Source of the DNA: Cytobacillus citreus
Lineage (GTDB): Bacteria; Bacillota; Bacilli; Bacillales; Cytobacillaceae
Direction: 5' to 3'
Length of the DNA stretch: 64,000 bases
Assembly (NCBI RefSeq): GCF_018343665.1
Contig: NZ_JAGYPM010000001.1
Coordinates: forward strand, 1,149,619 to 1,213,618
The first letter of the stretch is position 1. Each line of letters opens with the position of its first letter. The translations under genes were made by a program, and so were the position numbers. Under the pieces are notes generated by a model. The model was not told the DNA's origin, did no database searches, and saw only the letters and a list, made by a program, of their open reading frames with translations. This document shows, in pieces, positions 25,738 to 34,373 of the stretch.

Positions 25738-27381
25738 TTATAAGGGTTTCTTCAGACCTAATTCATGAACTTTTTGATTTGCCTTCAAATAGCCGGCATC
25801 TGCATGCCTGATGATATTTAAGCCTGGATCGATAGTCAGCAAATTACTTAGCTTTTTTAATGCAGCTAGGCTGCCATCCGCTACAGCTGTCATACCTGAA
25901 TGGATGGAGTTCCCAATCCCTACGCCGCCCCCATGTTGAATGCTAACCATCGCAGCGCCATTACTGGCATTCATTAACGCATTCAAAATCGGCCAATCAC
26001 TAACGGCATCACTTCCATCGAGGAGGCCTTCTGTTTCCCTTGTCGGCGCAGCCATTGTACTACCTTCTGAGTGATCTCTTGTAATCGCTACCGGTGCTGA
26101 TAGTTCACCCGATGCGACCATGTTATTAATTAATTCTCCTATCTGACGGCGTTCATTATAATCGAGCCAGCATGTTCTGGCAGGCAATCCGTAAAAATAA
26201 ATTTTTTCTTGAACAAATTTTATCCAGCGGCAAATTCTTTCGTCACTTCGAAATGTGGATAAAACAGCTTCATCCAATTTATAAATATCCCCCGGGTCCC
26301 CTGAAAGCGCAATCCAGCGGCATGGCCCCCGTCCCTCACAGTAGAGCGGACGCAAATATTCAGATATAAAGCCAGGAAATGTGAACGCACGTTCAAATCC
26401 TGCTTTATTAGCTTGGCCGCGAATATTATTTCCGTAATCAAAGACGATCGCTCCCCGTTCCTGTAGCTTACACATGGCCTTAACATGCGCTATGACAGTT
26501 TCCGCAGCCATTTCTAAGTATTTTTCCGGTTTTTTATTCCTCAAAAAAGAAGCTTGATCTAATGTTAATCCGCTCGGAATATACCCGTTCAGCAAATCAT
26601 GAACCGCTGTTTGATCAGTTACAATATGGGGAGTCACTCCCTTATCGACCATTTCACAATAAATATCCGCTGCATTTCCCTGAAGAGCAATTGCTAGCGG
26701 CCTGCCCATGGACATTGCCTCGTATGCTAATTTTAGTGCTTGATCGAGAGAATGCACTTTCATATCGCAATAATTGTTAACCAATCGTTTCTTAATTTTT
26801 GCCTCATCCATTTCAACTATAATACATACTCCGCCATTCATCTTGACGGATAAAGGCTGAGCTGAGCCCATACCGCCAAGTCCGGATGTCACAACGAGTT
26901 TACCTTTCAACGTGCCAGCGAAATGCCGGTTCGCGATTTCACTCATCGTTTCAAACGTCGCCTGCAGTACACCTTGAACACCTATATAAGCCCATGAAGC
27001 CGCAGTGGCCTGCCCATACATTGTCAAGCCCTTCTTTTCAAGCATGTTAAAATAATCATCATTTGCCCATTTCGGGACAACCATCGCTGTCGATGACAGG
27101 ACTCGAGGAGAAAACGGAAAAGTCCGGAACACCGCAACAGGCTTTCCGGATTGAATCAATAATGTGTGGTCTTCATCTAGTTGCTGCAGCTCCCGGATAA
27201 TCACTTCCAATGACCTTTTATTTCTAGCCGCTTTCCCCTTGCCGCCATAGACAATTAGCTCTTCACTATTTTCAGCTACACGAGGATCTAAGCTGTTTAG
27301 CAATAATCGAAATAATGCTTCTGTTTCCCAGTTTTTACAGGATATATTCCTTCCGGTTGGTGAGTGGATCGCTTGGAGCAT
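25738..27381 (-). CDS. hutU: Urocanate hydratase family enzyme
   Basis: A 547-residue NAD+-dependent urocanase-family protein, which would hydrate urocanate to imidazolonepropionate. Family blocks: MYGQATAASWAYIGVQGVLQ, SGLGGMGSAQPLS (dinucleotide loop), YCEGRGPCRWIALSGD, LPARTCWLDYNERRQIG with the active-site-region Cys, and NGAAMVSIQHGGGVGIGNS. Two conserved spots differ from what I recall of HutU: GMGGAQP is GMGSAQP, and CWLGYGER(A) is CWLDYNERR. No hutH, hutI or hutG adjoins it; its neighbours are CoA-ester enzymes. It may be true HutU or a urocanase paralogue for a related (thio/methyl)imidazole acrylate. RBS GGGAGAG. Confidence 0.82.
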   Translation of the reverse strand: MLQAIHSPTGRNISCKNWETEALFRLLLNSLDPRVAENSEELIVYGGKGKAARNKRSLEVIIRELQQLDEDHTLLIQSGKPVAVFRTFPFSPRVLSSTAMVVPKWANDDYFNMLEKKGLTMYGQATAASWAYIGVQGVLQATFETMSEIANRHFAGTLKGKLVVTSGLGGMGSAQPLSVKMNGGVCIIVEMDEAKIKKRLVNNYCDMKVHSLDQALKLAYEAMSMGRPLAIALQGNAADIYCEMVDKGVTPHIVTDQTAVHDLLNGYIPSGLTLDQASFLRNKKPEKYLEMAAETVIAHVKAMCKLQERGAIVFDYGNNIRGQANKAGFERAFTFPGFISEYLRPLYCEGRGPCRWIALSGDPGDIYKLDEAVLSTFRSDERICRWIKFVQEKIYFYGLPARTCWLDYNERRQIGELINNMVASGELSAPVAITRDHSEGSTMAAPTRETEGLLDGSDAVSDWPILNALMNASNGAAMVSIQHGGGVGIGNSIHSGMTAVADGSLAALKKLSNLLTIDPGLNIIRHADAGYLKANQKVHELGLKKPL

Positions 27382-27407
27382 AGAATATCTCTCCCTTTAA
27401 TGAGAAA

Positions 27408-27527
27408 AGCGCAGGGCGCCTGACTATCGGCGACAAGCAGAAGATGAGCCGGCTACTAGAAGGTATCTTTTTTACCTACTGGACGGATTAGCTTGTCTCC
27501 TCGAGCCGATGGCGCCCGGAGCTGACT
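27408..27527. repeat. Long structured palindromic element between hutU and the acyl-CoA dehydrogenase
   Basis: About 120 bp folding into one long interrupted hairpin: GGCGCC with GGCGCC, ATCGGC with GCCGAT, GACAAGC (27432-27438) with GCTTGTC (27491-27497), and AGGTA with TACCT around a T-rich loop. It is more GC-rich than its surroundings. Similar GCGACAAGC-containing hairpins are repeated in many Bacillaceae genomes, from memory. It may be a MITE-like repeat or an mRNA-stabilising/terminating structure. Confidence 0.55.
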
Positions 27528-27632
27528 GATTCTCAAAGTTAATATTTATACAAATTAGATACGAGTTCATCAAGTATATTGATATTATCTCACGAAAGAC
27601 ATCCATTTTCCTCTATTATTCAAATTTTTCTG

Positions 27633-28775
27633 TTATTTAATAACATGGTGAGAGATAACCATCTTTTGTACTTGAGAGGTTCCTTCAAATATTTCTAAAA
27701 TTCTTTGATCACGATAGAAGCGTTCCACAGGATATTCCTTCATATATCCGTACCCGCCATGAATTTGCACAGCTTTATGAATGACCCGATTTGAGGCTTC
27801 AGATGTAAATAACTTCGCAATGGAGGCTTCTTTCGAAATTCTATATCCTTTTTTATCTTTAAGGCTCGCTGCATAATACGAATACAAACGGCCAACTTCG
27901 ATATCTGTAGCCATTTCAGCAAACATCCATTGCAAGCCTTGAAACTCGGAAATCGGCTTGTCAAACGCAATGCGCTCTTTCGAATAAGAGACAGCAGCAT
28001 CCAAAGCAGCCTGTGAGAGGCCAATGGCCATGGAGGCGATTCCAATCCTTCCCCTATCCACTACCGTCATGGCGATTTTGAAGCCATCCCCTTCCTTACC
28101 GATAAGGTTTTCCTTTGGAATTCGGCAATTTTCAAATACAATTTCATGTGTTCGAGCACCCCGAATCCCCATTTTGTCATCACCGGCTCCATAGGATAAT
28201 CCCGGTGTTCCTTTTTCTACAATAAAGGCACTGATTCCTTTTGTTCCTTTTTCTGTATCGGTCTTAGCATAAACAACCAAGGTATCAGCATAAGCGCCAT
28301 TTGTAATAAAAATTTTAGAACCATTAAGAACATACTCATTTCCCACAAGCTTGGCATTTGTTCTCATCGAGGAAACATCCGTCCCTCCGTTCGGCTCTGT
28401 TAAGCAAAAGGCAAACAATTTTTCTCCTGTACAACCTGGTATTAAGTATTTCTTCCTCTGTTCTTCGTTCGCTGCAAGATAGAGTCCATCGATTCCTAAA
28501 TAATGAGCGGTTAGGATGGAGCCTGTAGCAGCACAACCGTAGGTAATCTCTTCAACGGCAATCGCTTCAGCAATCGAATCCGCACCAACCCCACCGTCTG
28601 CTTCCGGATAGGCAATTCCCATTAACCCTAATTCTGCTAATTTGGGGATATGCTCTGTCGGGAAGCGATTTTCTTCATCTAATTCCGCTGCTTTTGGCAG
28701 CAGCACTTCTCTACTAAAATCCCTTACCATTTTACGAATACTTTGCTGTTCCTCAGTCAATTCAAAATTCATCAT
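27633..28775 (-). CDS. Acyl-CoA dehydrogenase
   Basis: A 380-residue FAD enzyme of the short/medium-chain acyl-CoA dehydrogenase type, oxidising the alpha-beta bond of an acyl-CoA. Motifs: FCLTEPNGGTDVSSMRT and KIFITNGAYADTLVVYAKTD (FAD binding), DRGRIGIASMAIG, IHGGYGYMKEYPVERFYRDQRI, and the catalytic Glu in LEIFEGTSQVQ. AGGGGGAA precedes the ATG pair. The CoA-transferase gene ends about 20 bp upstream, so the two are in one operon. Substrate not predictable from sequence alone; context suggests a short propionyl-type side chain. Confidence 0.92.
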   Translation of the reverse strand: MMNFELTEEQQSIRKMVRDFSREVLLPKAAELDEENRFPTEHIPKLAELGLMGIAYPEADGGVGADSIAEAIAVEEITYGCAATGSILTAHYLGIDGLYLAANEEQRKKYLIPGCTGEKLFAFCLTEPNGGTDVSSMRTNAKLVGNEYVLNGSKIFITNGAYADTLVVYAKTDTEKGTKGISAFIVEKGTPGLSYGAGDDKMGIRGARTHEIVFENCRIPKENLIGKEGDGFKIAMTVVDRGRIGIASMAIGLSQAALDAAVSYSKERIAFDKPISEFQGLQWMFAEMATDIEVGRLYSYYAASLKDKKGYRISKEASIAKLFTSEASNRVIHKAVQIHGGYGYMKEYPVERFYRDQRILEIFEGTSQVQKMVISHHVIK

Positions 28776-28797
28776 CGTTCCCCCTAGCCTTCATAAA

Positions 28798-29958
28798 TTA
28801 AATGTTTATTTTTGTTCGATTTTTATATTTTTCAATAATTTCTCTAGTGTGTTCACCCAATAATGGACTTGGATTCTTTATTACAACAGGCGTTTTTGAT
28901 AATTTCACAGGGTTTCCTAGTATTTTCATCTTGCCGGCAACCGGATGCTCCATTTCTATAAGCATTTCTCTTACTCTTGTATGTTCATCTTCACAAATCT
29001 CATCAATCGTTAAAATTGGCGAGCTCGGAACTCCCCCTTCATTTATTTTTTCAACTGCTTCTTCAACTGTGTACGCCTGCAGCCAGTTTTCAATGATCGC
29101 CTTTAATTCATTTTCATGCTCTGTTCGTGCTCGGTCTGTACTGAATCTTACATCTTCCTTAAGACCCGGATCCCCCATAATCCTGCAAAGTTTGTTAAAT
29201 AATGAATCGTTTGCCACTGCTATCACAATATATCCATCATTTGCTTTATAAATATCAAACGGTGAACTGATTGGGTGACGGCTTCCTATTCTCTCAGGGA
29301 CAATTTTATCCACCGTGTATCTCATAACATTGCTTTCCAAAAGCGAGAAGATGGAATCAACCATGGCAATATCAATATATTGACCTTCACCTGTTTGCTC
29401 CCGGTGGAATAATGCCACCATAACTCCATAGGCGGCGTACAGTGCTGCACTCATATCTCCAAGCGAGGACCCGGCACGAGTTGGCGGATGTTCCGCATGT
29501 CCAGTAATGCTCGCTAGTCCCCCCATCGCTTGAGCAACAAGGTCATAAGCTGGTCTTTGACTATATGGACCGTACTGTCCAAAACCCGAAATAGAAGCAT
29601 ACACTATTCTTTCATTGATTAATTGTAAGCTTTCATAATCCAATCCAAGCTTTTTCATGACTCCTGGTCGAAAGTTTTCAATAACTACATCTGCTTCCTT
29701 CACTAATTCCTTTATAATCGCGATCGCTTCAGGGTTTTTCAAATCAAGTTCAATGCTTTTTTTCCCTCTGTTTAAAAAAGTGAAGTAACCGCTTTCATTA
29801 TTTAGAAAAGGACCGAATCCTCTGGTATCATCACCTGTACCAGGTTTTTCAATTTTAATCACTTCAGCTCCCATATCAGCGAGCAGCATCGTACAATAAG
29901 GACCTGCTAGTACTCTCGTAAAATCGAGAACTTTTATTTTTTCAAGAGGCTGTTTCAT
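28798..29958 (-). CDS. Class III (CaiB/BaiF) CoA-transferase
   Basis: A 386-residue family III CoA-transferase: LDFTRVLAGPYCTMLLADMGAEVIKIEKPGTGDDTRGFGPF at the N terminus, VVIENFRPGVMKKLGLDYE, and the catalytic Asp in SSLGDMSAALYAAYG (about residue 170). It moves CoA between carboxylic acids without ATP, and would both activate an incoming acid and recover CoA from the product. Upstream AAGGAG. In operon with the acyl-CoA dehydrogenase; the pairing mirrors CaiB/CaiA of carnitine metabolism. Confidence 0.92.
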   Translation of the reverse strand: MKQPLEKIKVLDFTRVLAGPYCTMLLADMGAEVIKIEKPGTGDDTRGFGPFLNNESGYFTFLNRGKKSIELDLKNPEAIAIIKELVKEADVVIENFRPGVMKKLGLDYESLQLINERIVYASISGFGQYGPYSQRPAYDLVAQAMGGLASITGHAEHPPTRAGSSLGDMSAALYAAYGVMVALFHREQTGEGQYIDIAMVDSIFSLLESNVMRYTVDKIVPERIGSRHPISSPFDIYKANDGYIVIAVANDSLFNKLCRIMGDPGLKEDVRFSTDRARTEHENELKAIIENWLQAYTVEEAVEKINEGGVPSSPILTIDEICEDEHTRVREMLIEMEHPVAGKMKILGNPVKLSKTPVVIKNPSPLLGEHTREIIEKYKNRTKINI

Positions 29959-30041
29959 TGTGCTTTCTCCTTTTTTTTAATAGGTTACCTTTATTTTCAA
30001 CTGCACCGTTTTTTGCATCAAGAGTGATTTCTTACTGTTTT

Positions 30042-30077
30042 GTCCACTTTATTACGATTATTCAGAAAAAAGTGCAC
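30042..30077. promoter_or_regulatory. Candidate regulator sites upstream of the CoA-transferase gene
   Basis: AAAAAAGTGCAC at 30066-30077 (plus strand) and AAAGTGGAC at 30042-30050 (minus strand) resemble AAAAAAGTGAAC at 31567-31578 (minus strand) upstream of the symporter gene. A shared motif before both transcription units could be the site of the AraC-type regulator. Confidence 0.35.
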
Positions 30078-30081
30078 ATCT

Positions 30082-31485
30082 TTATTGTTTGAGCTGAATA
30101 TCATTCGCAGATGATTTCCTTATACTTTCTACAAACGTGAAGATAAAAATAATTATAATGCTCGTAACCAAGCCAAAGAAAATTGGAACGATCGATGTGG
30201 TTCCTTTCATCGCTAAACTAATTCCTATCACCACTGTACTGATAATAATGGAATAGAACACGGCACGTGAAGAAACCCTTTTCCAGAAAAAACCGAATAT
30301 TATTGGGAAAAATAATGCTCCCGATAAGACAGCAAACGCGATATCAAGGGCCACTAATACATCCTGGATCCACAAAGCACAAACGATTGAAAATAAACCG
30401 ATCGCGAATGTCGTTATTCTTGAGACAACCAAAAACTTTCTTTCACTAATCGTTGGCATAAATAGCCGCTTGATGATATCGTTTACGATTAAAGTTGAGG
30501 AGGCAAGCAACGTTCCGGATGAAGTTGACATTAATGCGGAAAGGACACCTGCTAAAACAAACCCTAATGCACCAGCAGGAAGTACAGAAATCGCAATGCT
30601 GGCAAAAGCATTTTGAGGATCAGATAGATTAGGAAGAACTACAAGGGCACTCATTCCAATCAGCGCAACTGCAATAGCGTATAAAAATGAATATCCGCCC
30701 GATACGATCATCCCCACTCTTGAAATTTTTAAGGTTTTAGCAGTAAAAATCCGCTGCCACACATCCTGCCCTACAACAATTCCTAATGTGTACAACAGTA
30801 TACTCTTAAAAATATCCACTCCGCCCATCACTGTGAGGTTGAAGTGGTCCGAAGGAAGGTTCTCCTGCAATCCAGCAAAGCCGCCTACCTTGCCTAGACT
30901 AATTGGAAGCATAATAAAGAAGACACCGATCGTCATGACGGTAAACTGAACAATGTCTGTCATGGTCACAGACCACATACCGCCTAAAACGGTGTAAAAT
31001 AAGACAATCCCCCCGGCAACTAAAATGGAAATGGTAACGTCCCAGCCTACCCAAACATTTAAGATACTTCCTATTGCAATAATTTGAGTAACGGTAAGCA
31101 TTGTTGTATAGGTGGCTGAAACGAGAGAACTAATTAATCTGGCCTCTACATTAAAACGATTCTCTAGCATCTCTCCGATCGTTAACACTCGTAAATGAAA
31201 GATCTTCTTAGCTAGAAAAATACTAATTAGAATCAACCCTATACCTTGTGCACAAACAAACCACATGCCAGACAATCCAAACTGATATCCTAGTTTAGCT
31301 GTCCCGACCGTTGCAGCACCTCCGAGTGTAAGAGCTGAAAGACAGGCGGTAAACATGAAAAAATTCAAGTTCCTCCCGGCAACGGTATAATCCTCGGATG
31401 TCTTCGCCTTCTTTGCCCCAATTAATCCAACTATAGCAATAAAAACGAAGTAGCCAACAATGATTACAATATCAACTATATTCAT
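30082..31485 (-). CDS. Sodium:solute symporter (SSS family)
   Basis: A 467-residue LeuT-fold SSS symporter with about 12-13 membrane segments (DIVIIVGYFVFIAIVGLIGAK, EDYTVAGRNLNFFMFTACLSALTLGGAATVG, LTIGEMLENRFN, FVLAGVLSALMSTSSGTLLASSTLIVNDI carrying the TM8 sodium-site serines). Family members import organic acids, proline, pantothenate or sugars with Na+. Placement upstream of the CoA-transferase, dehydrogenase and urocanase genes makes it the likely importer of their substrate. GGGG lies before the ATG. It has its own promoter region with motif copies at 31567-31578. Confidence 0.9.
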   Translation of the reverse strand: MNIVDIVIIVGYFVFIAIVGLIGAKKAKTSEDYTVAGRNLNFFMFTACLSALTLGGAATVGTAKLGYQFGLSGMWFVCAQGIGLILISIFLAKKIFHLRVLTIGEMLENRFNVEARLISSLVSATYTTMLTVTQIIAIGSILNVWVGWDVTISILVAGGIVLFYTVLGGMWSVTMTDIVQFTVMTIGVFFIMLPISLGKVGGFAGLQENLPSDHFNLTVMGGVDIFKSILLYTLGIVVGQDVWQRIFTAKTLKISRVGMIVSGGYSFLYAIAVALIGMSALVVLPNLSDPQNAFASIAISVLPAGALGFVLAGVLSALMSTSSGTLLASSTLIVNDIIKRLFMPTISERKFLVVSRITTFAIGLFSIVCALWIQDVLVALDIAFAVLSGALFFPIIFGFFWKRVSSRAVFYSIIISTVVIGISLAMKGTTSIVPIFFGLVTSIIIIFIFTFVESIRKSSANDIQLKQ

Positions 31486-31667
31486 AGCAAAACCCCATTC
31501 TTAAGAGTATTATCTGAATTTTAGCACTTCTCGTTTTTCTCAATAAGTGCATTTTCTTTTGAATAGGTTCACTTTTTTAAGGTGCACTGCACACATAGCT
31601 TTGTCTATAACCCTTGACTTTAATTATTTCGATGAGTTTTAGTATAATCTAAATCTCCTTCGAGCAT

Positions 31668-31737
31668 CATTCTGTTATATTGTATATTTTTCTTTATAAA
31701 TCAAAGAGAATATACCATTTATAGAAACAGAATAATG
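31668..31737 (+). promoter_or_regulatory. Stem-loop in the leader before the small peptide and uppP
   Basis: CATTCTGTT pairs with AACAGAATAATG, and an inner GTATATT pairs with AATATAC. The structure ends just before the ribosome binding site of the 16-residue ORF at 31754, so it could control its translation or act as an attenuator element. No known riboswitch class recognised. Confidence 0.35.
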
Positions 31738-31753
31738 AATGAAGGAGCTTTTT

Positions 31754-31804
31754 ATGTTTCATCTGCCTTTAGCCTTATTTTTTATTTTAGTCACCCTCAT
31801 TTGA
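31754..31804 (+). CDS. Hydrophobic 16-residue leader peptide upstream of uppP
   Basis: ATG preceded by GAAGGAG at a 6-nt spacing opens a 16-codon ORF (MFHLPLALFFILVTLI) ending in TGA. Strong ribosome binding site, very hydrophobic product. It lies 150 bp before uppP, with an extended -10 (TGTTATACT, 31834-31842) in between. Possible leader peptide, small membrane peptide or toxin-like peptide; it could also be chance. Confidence 0.4.
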   Translation: MFHLPLALFFILVTLI

Positions 31805-31958
31805 TAATTTCTTAATCATTTTTCTATTATCTATGTTATACTTTAACAGCATTATTTTTAGGATATTTAATATGAGAGTGTAGGGTAAATCTCCCCTTTT
31901 TCCGTTTATTCTTATGAATGGAAATATTTCAAATTAAGTAAAAGGAGCTATTCAGCAT

Positions 31959-32795
31959 ATGGAAGTTGATTTCATTAATATTCTTAAAGCAATTATTCTT
32001 GGGCTTGTTGAAGGCTTAACAGAATTTGCGCCTGTCTCTTCAACAGGACATATGATTATAGTGGATGATATGTGGCTTAATTCAAAGGAGTTTTTGGGAG
32101 CACCGACAGCGAATACGTTTAAAGTGGTTATTCAGTTAGGATCTATCCTAGCAGTGGTTATCATCTTTAGGGATCGATTCTTTGAGATGTTAGGTCTGGG
32201 TCGGAGAAAAAAGGAGAATGTCTCTGGGGAAGGCCATTTAAAGCTTACTCATGTAATTATTGGTTTAATTCCTGCAGGTGTTCTTGGCCTTTTATTTGAG
32301 GATTATATTGATGAATACTTATTTTCCACTAAAACGGTATTAATCGGGTTAGTCATCGGCGCCATTTTCATGATCATGGCAGACATTTTTGGCGGAAAGA
32401 GCCCAAAGGTTAACACGGTTGATAAAATCACATATAAGCAAGCGCTCTCGATTGGTCTTATTCAATGCTTCTCTTTATGGCCAGGCTTCTCCCGTTCAGG
32501 ATCAACCATCTCTGGTGGTGTATTATTAGGATTAAGCCATCGAGCAGCAGCTGATTTCTCATTTATAATGGCTGTTCCGATTATGGCTGGAGCGAGCTTC
32601 CTTTCACTTTTGAAAAATTGGCAATATATCACACTAGATGCCCTGCCGTTTTTCATTGCCGGTTTTATAAGTGCATTTGTATTTGCCCTTATTTCGATCC
32701 GTTTCTTCTTAAAATTGATTAATAAAATCAAGCTTGTTCCATTTGCGATTTATCGAATTGTTTTAGCATTAGTGATTTATCTTGTATTCTTCTAA
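31959..32795 (+). CDS. uppP: Undecaprenyl-diphosphatase
   Basis: A 278-residue polytopic membrane phosphatase (BacA family) that recycles undecaprenyl diphosphate to the monophosphate carrier for peptidoglycan synthesis and raises bacitracin resistance. Both signature motifs are present: EGLTEFAPVSSTGHMIIV near residues 18-35, and PGFSRSGSTISGGVLLGLSHRAAADFSF near 175-200. About eight membrane segments. AAAGGAG precedes the ATG. Monocistronic with a strong terminator. The leader region with a small ORF suggests extra regulation. Confidence 0.95.
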   Translation: MEVDFINILKAIILGLVEGLTEFAPVSSTGHMIIVDDMWLNSKEFLGAPTANTFKVVIQLGSILAVVIIFRDRFFEMLGLGRRKKENVSGEGHLKLTHVIIGLIPAGVLGLLFEDYIDEYLFSTKTVLIGLVIGAIFMIMADIFGGKSPKVNTVDKITYKQALSIGLIQCFSLWPGFSRSGSTISGGVLLGLSHRAAADFSFIMAVPIMAGASFLSLLKNWQYITLDALPFFIAGFISAFVFALISIRFFLKLINKIKLVPFAIYRIVLALVIYLVFF

Positions 32796-32834
32796 AAAAA
32801 AATGGACTATCCATATGAGATAGTCCATTTTTTT
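32796..32834. terminator. Bidirectional terminator after uppP
   Basis: A-run, ATGGACTATC, short loop, GATAGTCCAT, T-run; placed between converging uppP and the MFS gene. Confidence 0.9.
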
Positions 32835-34072
32835 CATTCTGATATTTGTTTCATAGGGACAGAGGATGTCTCTCCAGCCATCCTTCTTTTCGCTAGCCAA
32901 AGTAAAAATAATACCGGGACACCGAGAAGGCTTGTCGTAATTAAGCCAGCAGGGACAGAGATCGTTAAAGCAATCCAGCCGACTATAGGTCCTCCAGCAA
33001 TTTGACCAAAGGCATCAAGCTGGCCAAACATTGACAGCATTGTGGCACGTCCCTTAGATTCAAGTCTTTGATTTAACCATATACTATACAGCGGAGCATT
33101 TAATCCTCTCAAGCTTGAGCTAATCCAATAAGAAGCAAGGGCAAGCCATAGATTTCCGCTTATAGCAAAGAGAAAAATACTAACTATCAATGCACTATTG
33201 ATGATGAGAAGTATCCAGACAAATCGTAGTTCACCTGTTGCTGAAGCCTTTACTTCAATCCATTTCACCAATCCGATATTTAGCAATAATGCAATCGCGT
33301 TGATTACGCCAAACCAAATAATGGCAGAGCTTTCAGACAGCTGTATATCTTCAAGAAAATGAATTTCCCATAAGCGGTCAAAGCCTTCGCTTGCTAGTCC
33401 CCACATAATGGATACCCCCGCCATGCTTAACAATACTACATTATTCTTTATCTTTTGGAATCCACCAATAATAACTGAAGCCATTTGCCGAATTTGAGAA
33501 TGGTGCGTACGTTCCATTTTCACGAAATGCTTCTCTGGCATTTTAATTGCTAACCACAAAGCAAGAATAAAAAACGAACATGCCGCTACAATAATAGTGA
33601 TTTGCACGGAAAACAGCATAGAGATTGCAACACTGGCTACAATACCGATAATTTTTCCAATTGAGGCCATTTGAGAGCCAGTCAGAAATAGCTTATCCAA
33701 GTCCTTTCCTTGAACCTCATCGGCAATCCAAGCTTCTTCTGCTCCACTAAAAAAAGTATACCCTAAACCCCAAATCGCATATGCTGCACCAATCGATACG
33801 AATAGCGGAATACTGCCTTCCAGTAAATGAGCACATCCTAGAATAACCGTTCCTATTACAATCGACCATTTCCTGCTAAAATGATCGGCAATTACACCAG
33901 TAGGTATTTCAAATACCAATACGGATATCTCCATTATTGTCCCAATAAGGACAAGCTGCAGTGGGTTCAAATCCGCCACTGTTACAAAATAAATGGCATT
34001 CACAGTAAAAATGACTTGAAATAAAAATGCACGTATTCCTGTTAACCGATAATAAACTTTTCTTGCTGCCAA
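32834..34072 (-). CDS. MFS transporter
   Basis: A 412-residue major facilitator with about 12 hydrophobic segments; the loop 2-3 motif VFEIPTGVIADHFSRKWSIVIG (motif A) is clear. The TYFFSGAEEAWIADEV region and overall pattern resemble drug/metabolite exporters of the tetracycline-exporter-like group. Starts at TTG behind GGAGGA. Substrate unknown; no neighbouring enzyme. Confidence 0.82.
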   Translation of the reverse strand: MAARKVYYRLTGIRAFLFQVIFTVNAIYFVTVADLNPLQLVLIGTIMEISVLVFEIPTGVIADHFSRKWSIVIGTVILGCAHLLEGSIPLFVSIGAAYAIWGLGYTFFSGAEEAWIADEVQGKDLDKLFLTGSQMASIGKIIGIVASVAISMLFSVQITIIVAACSFFILALWLAIKMPEKHFVKMERTHHSQIRQMASVIIGGFQKIKNNVVLLSMAGVSIMWGLASEGFDRLWEIHFLEDIQLSESSAIIWFGVINAIALLLNIGLVKWIEVKASATGELRFVWILLIINSALIVSIFLFAISGNLWLALASYWISSSLRGLNAPLYSIWLNQRLESKGRATMLSMFGQLDAFGQIAGGPIVGWIALTISVPAGLITTSLLGVPVLFLLWLAKRRMAGETSSVPMKQISE

Positions 34073-34373
34073 AGTAGTTCCTCCGTTTCAATCTCTTTAT
34101 TAGTGCATAAATAAAGTCTGAAACGAAGATCAATTAAATCATAAGGGCCTTCGTTTCAAACTAGGAAACAAGTACCTCTTTTAACATAAAAATACACTCC
34201 TTTTTTCAGATATTCCCATTATAGTTTAGCTATCATAAACCTGTCATTAATAATTTTAAATACTCTTTCAAATTTAAGTTCAGTTCGTTTTGTTTTGCCG
34301 TATAATAAAAAATTGATAAAATGGCAATCAAATAAAACTTTTAAGTGATCTTTTAAAGAAAGAGGCTGAGTTT

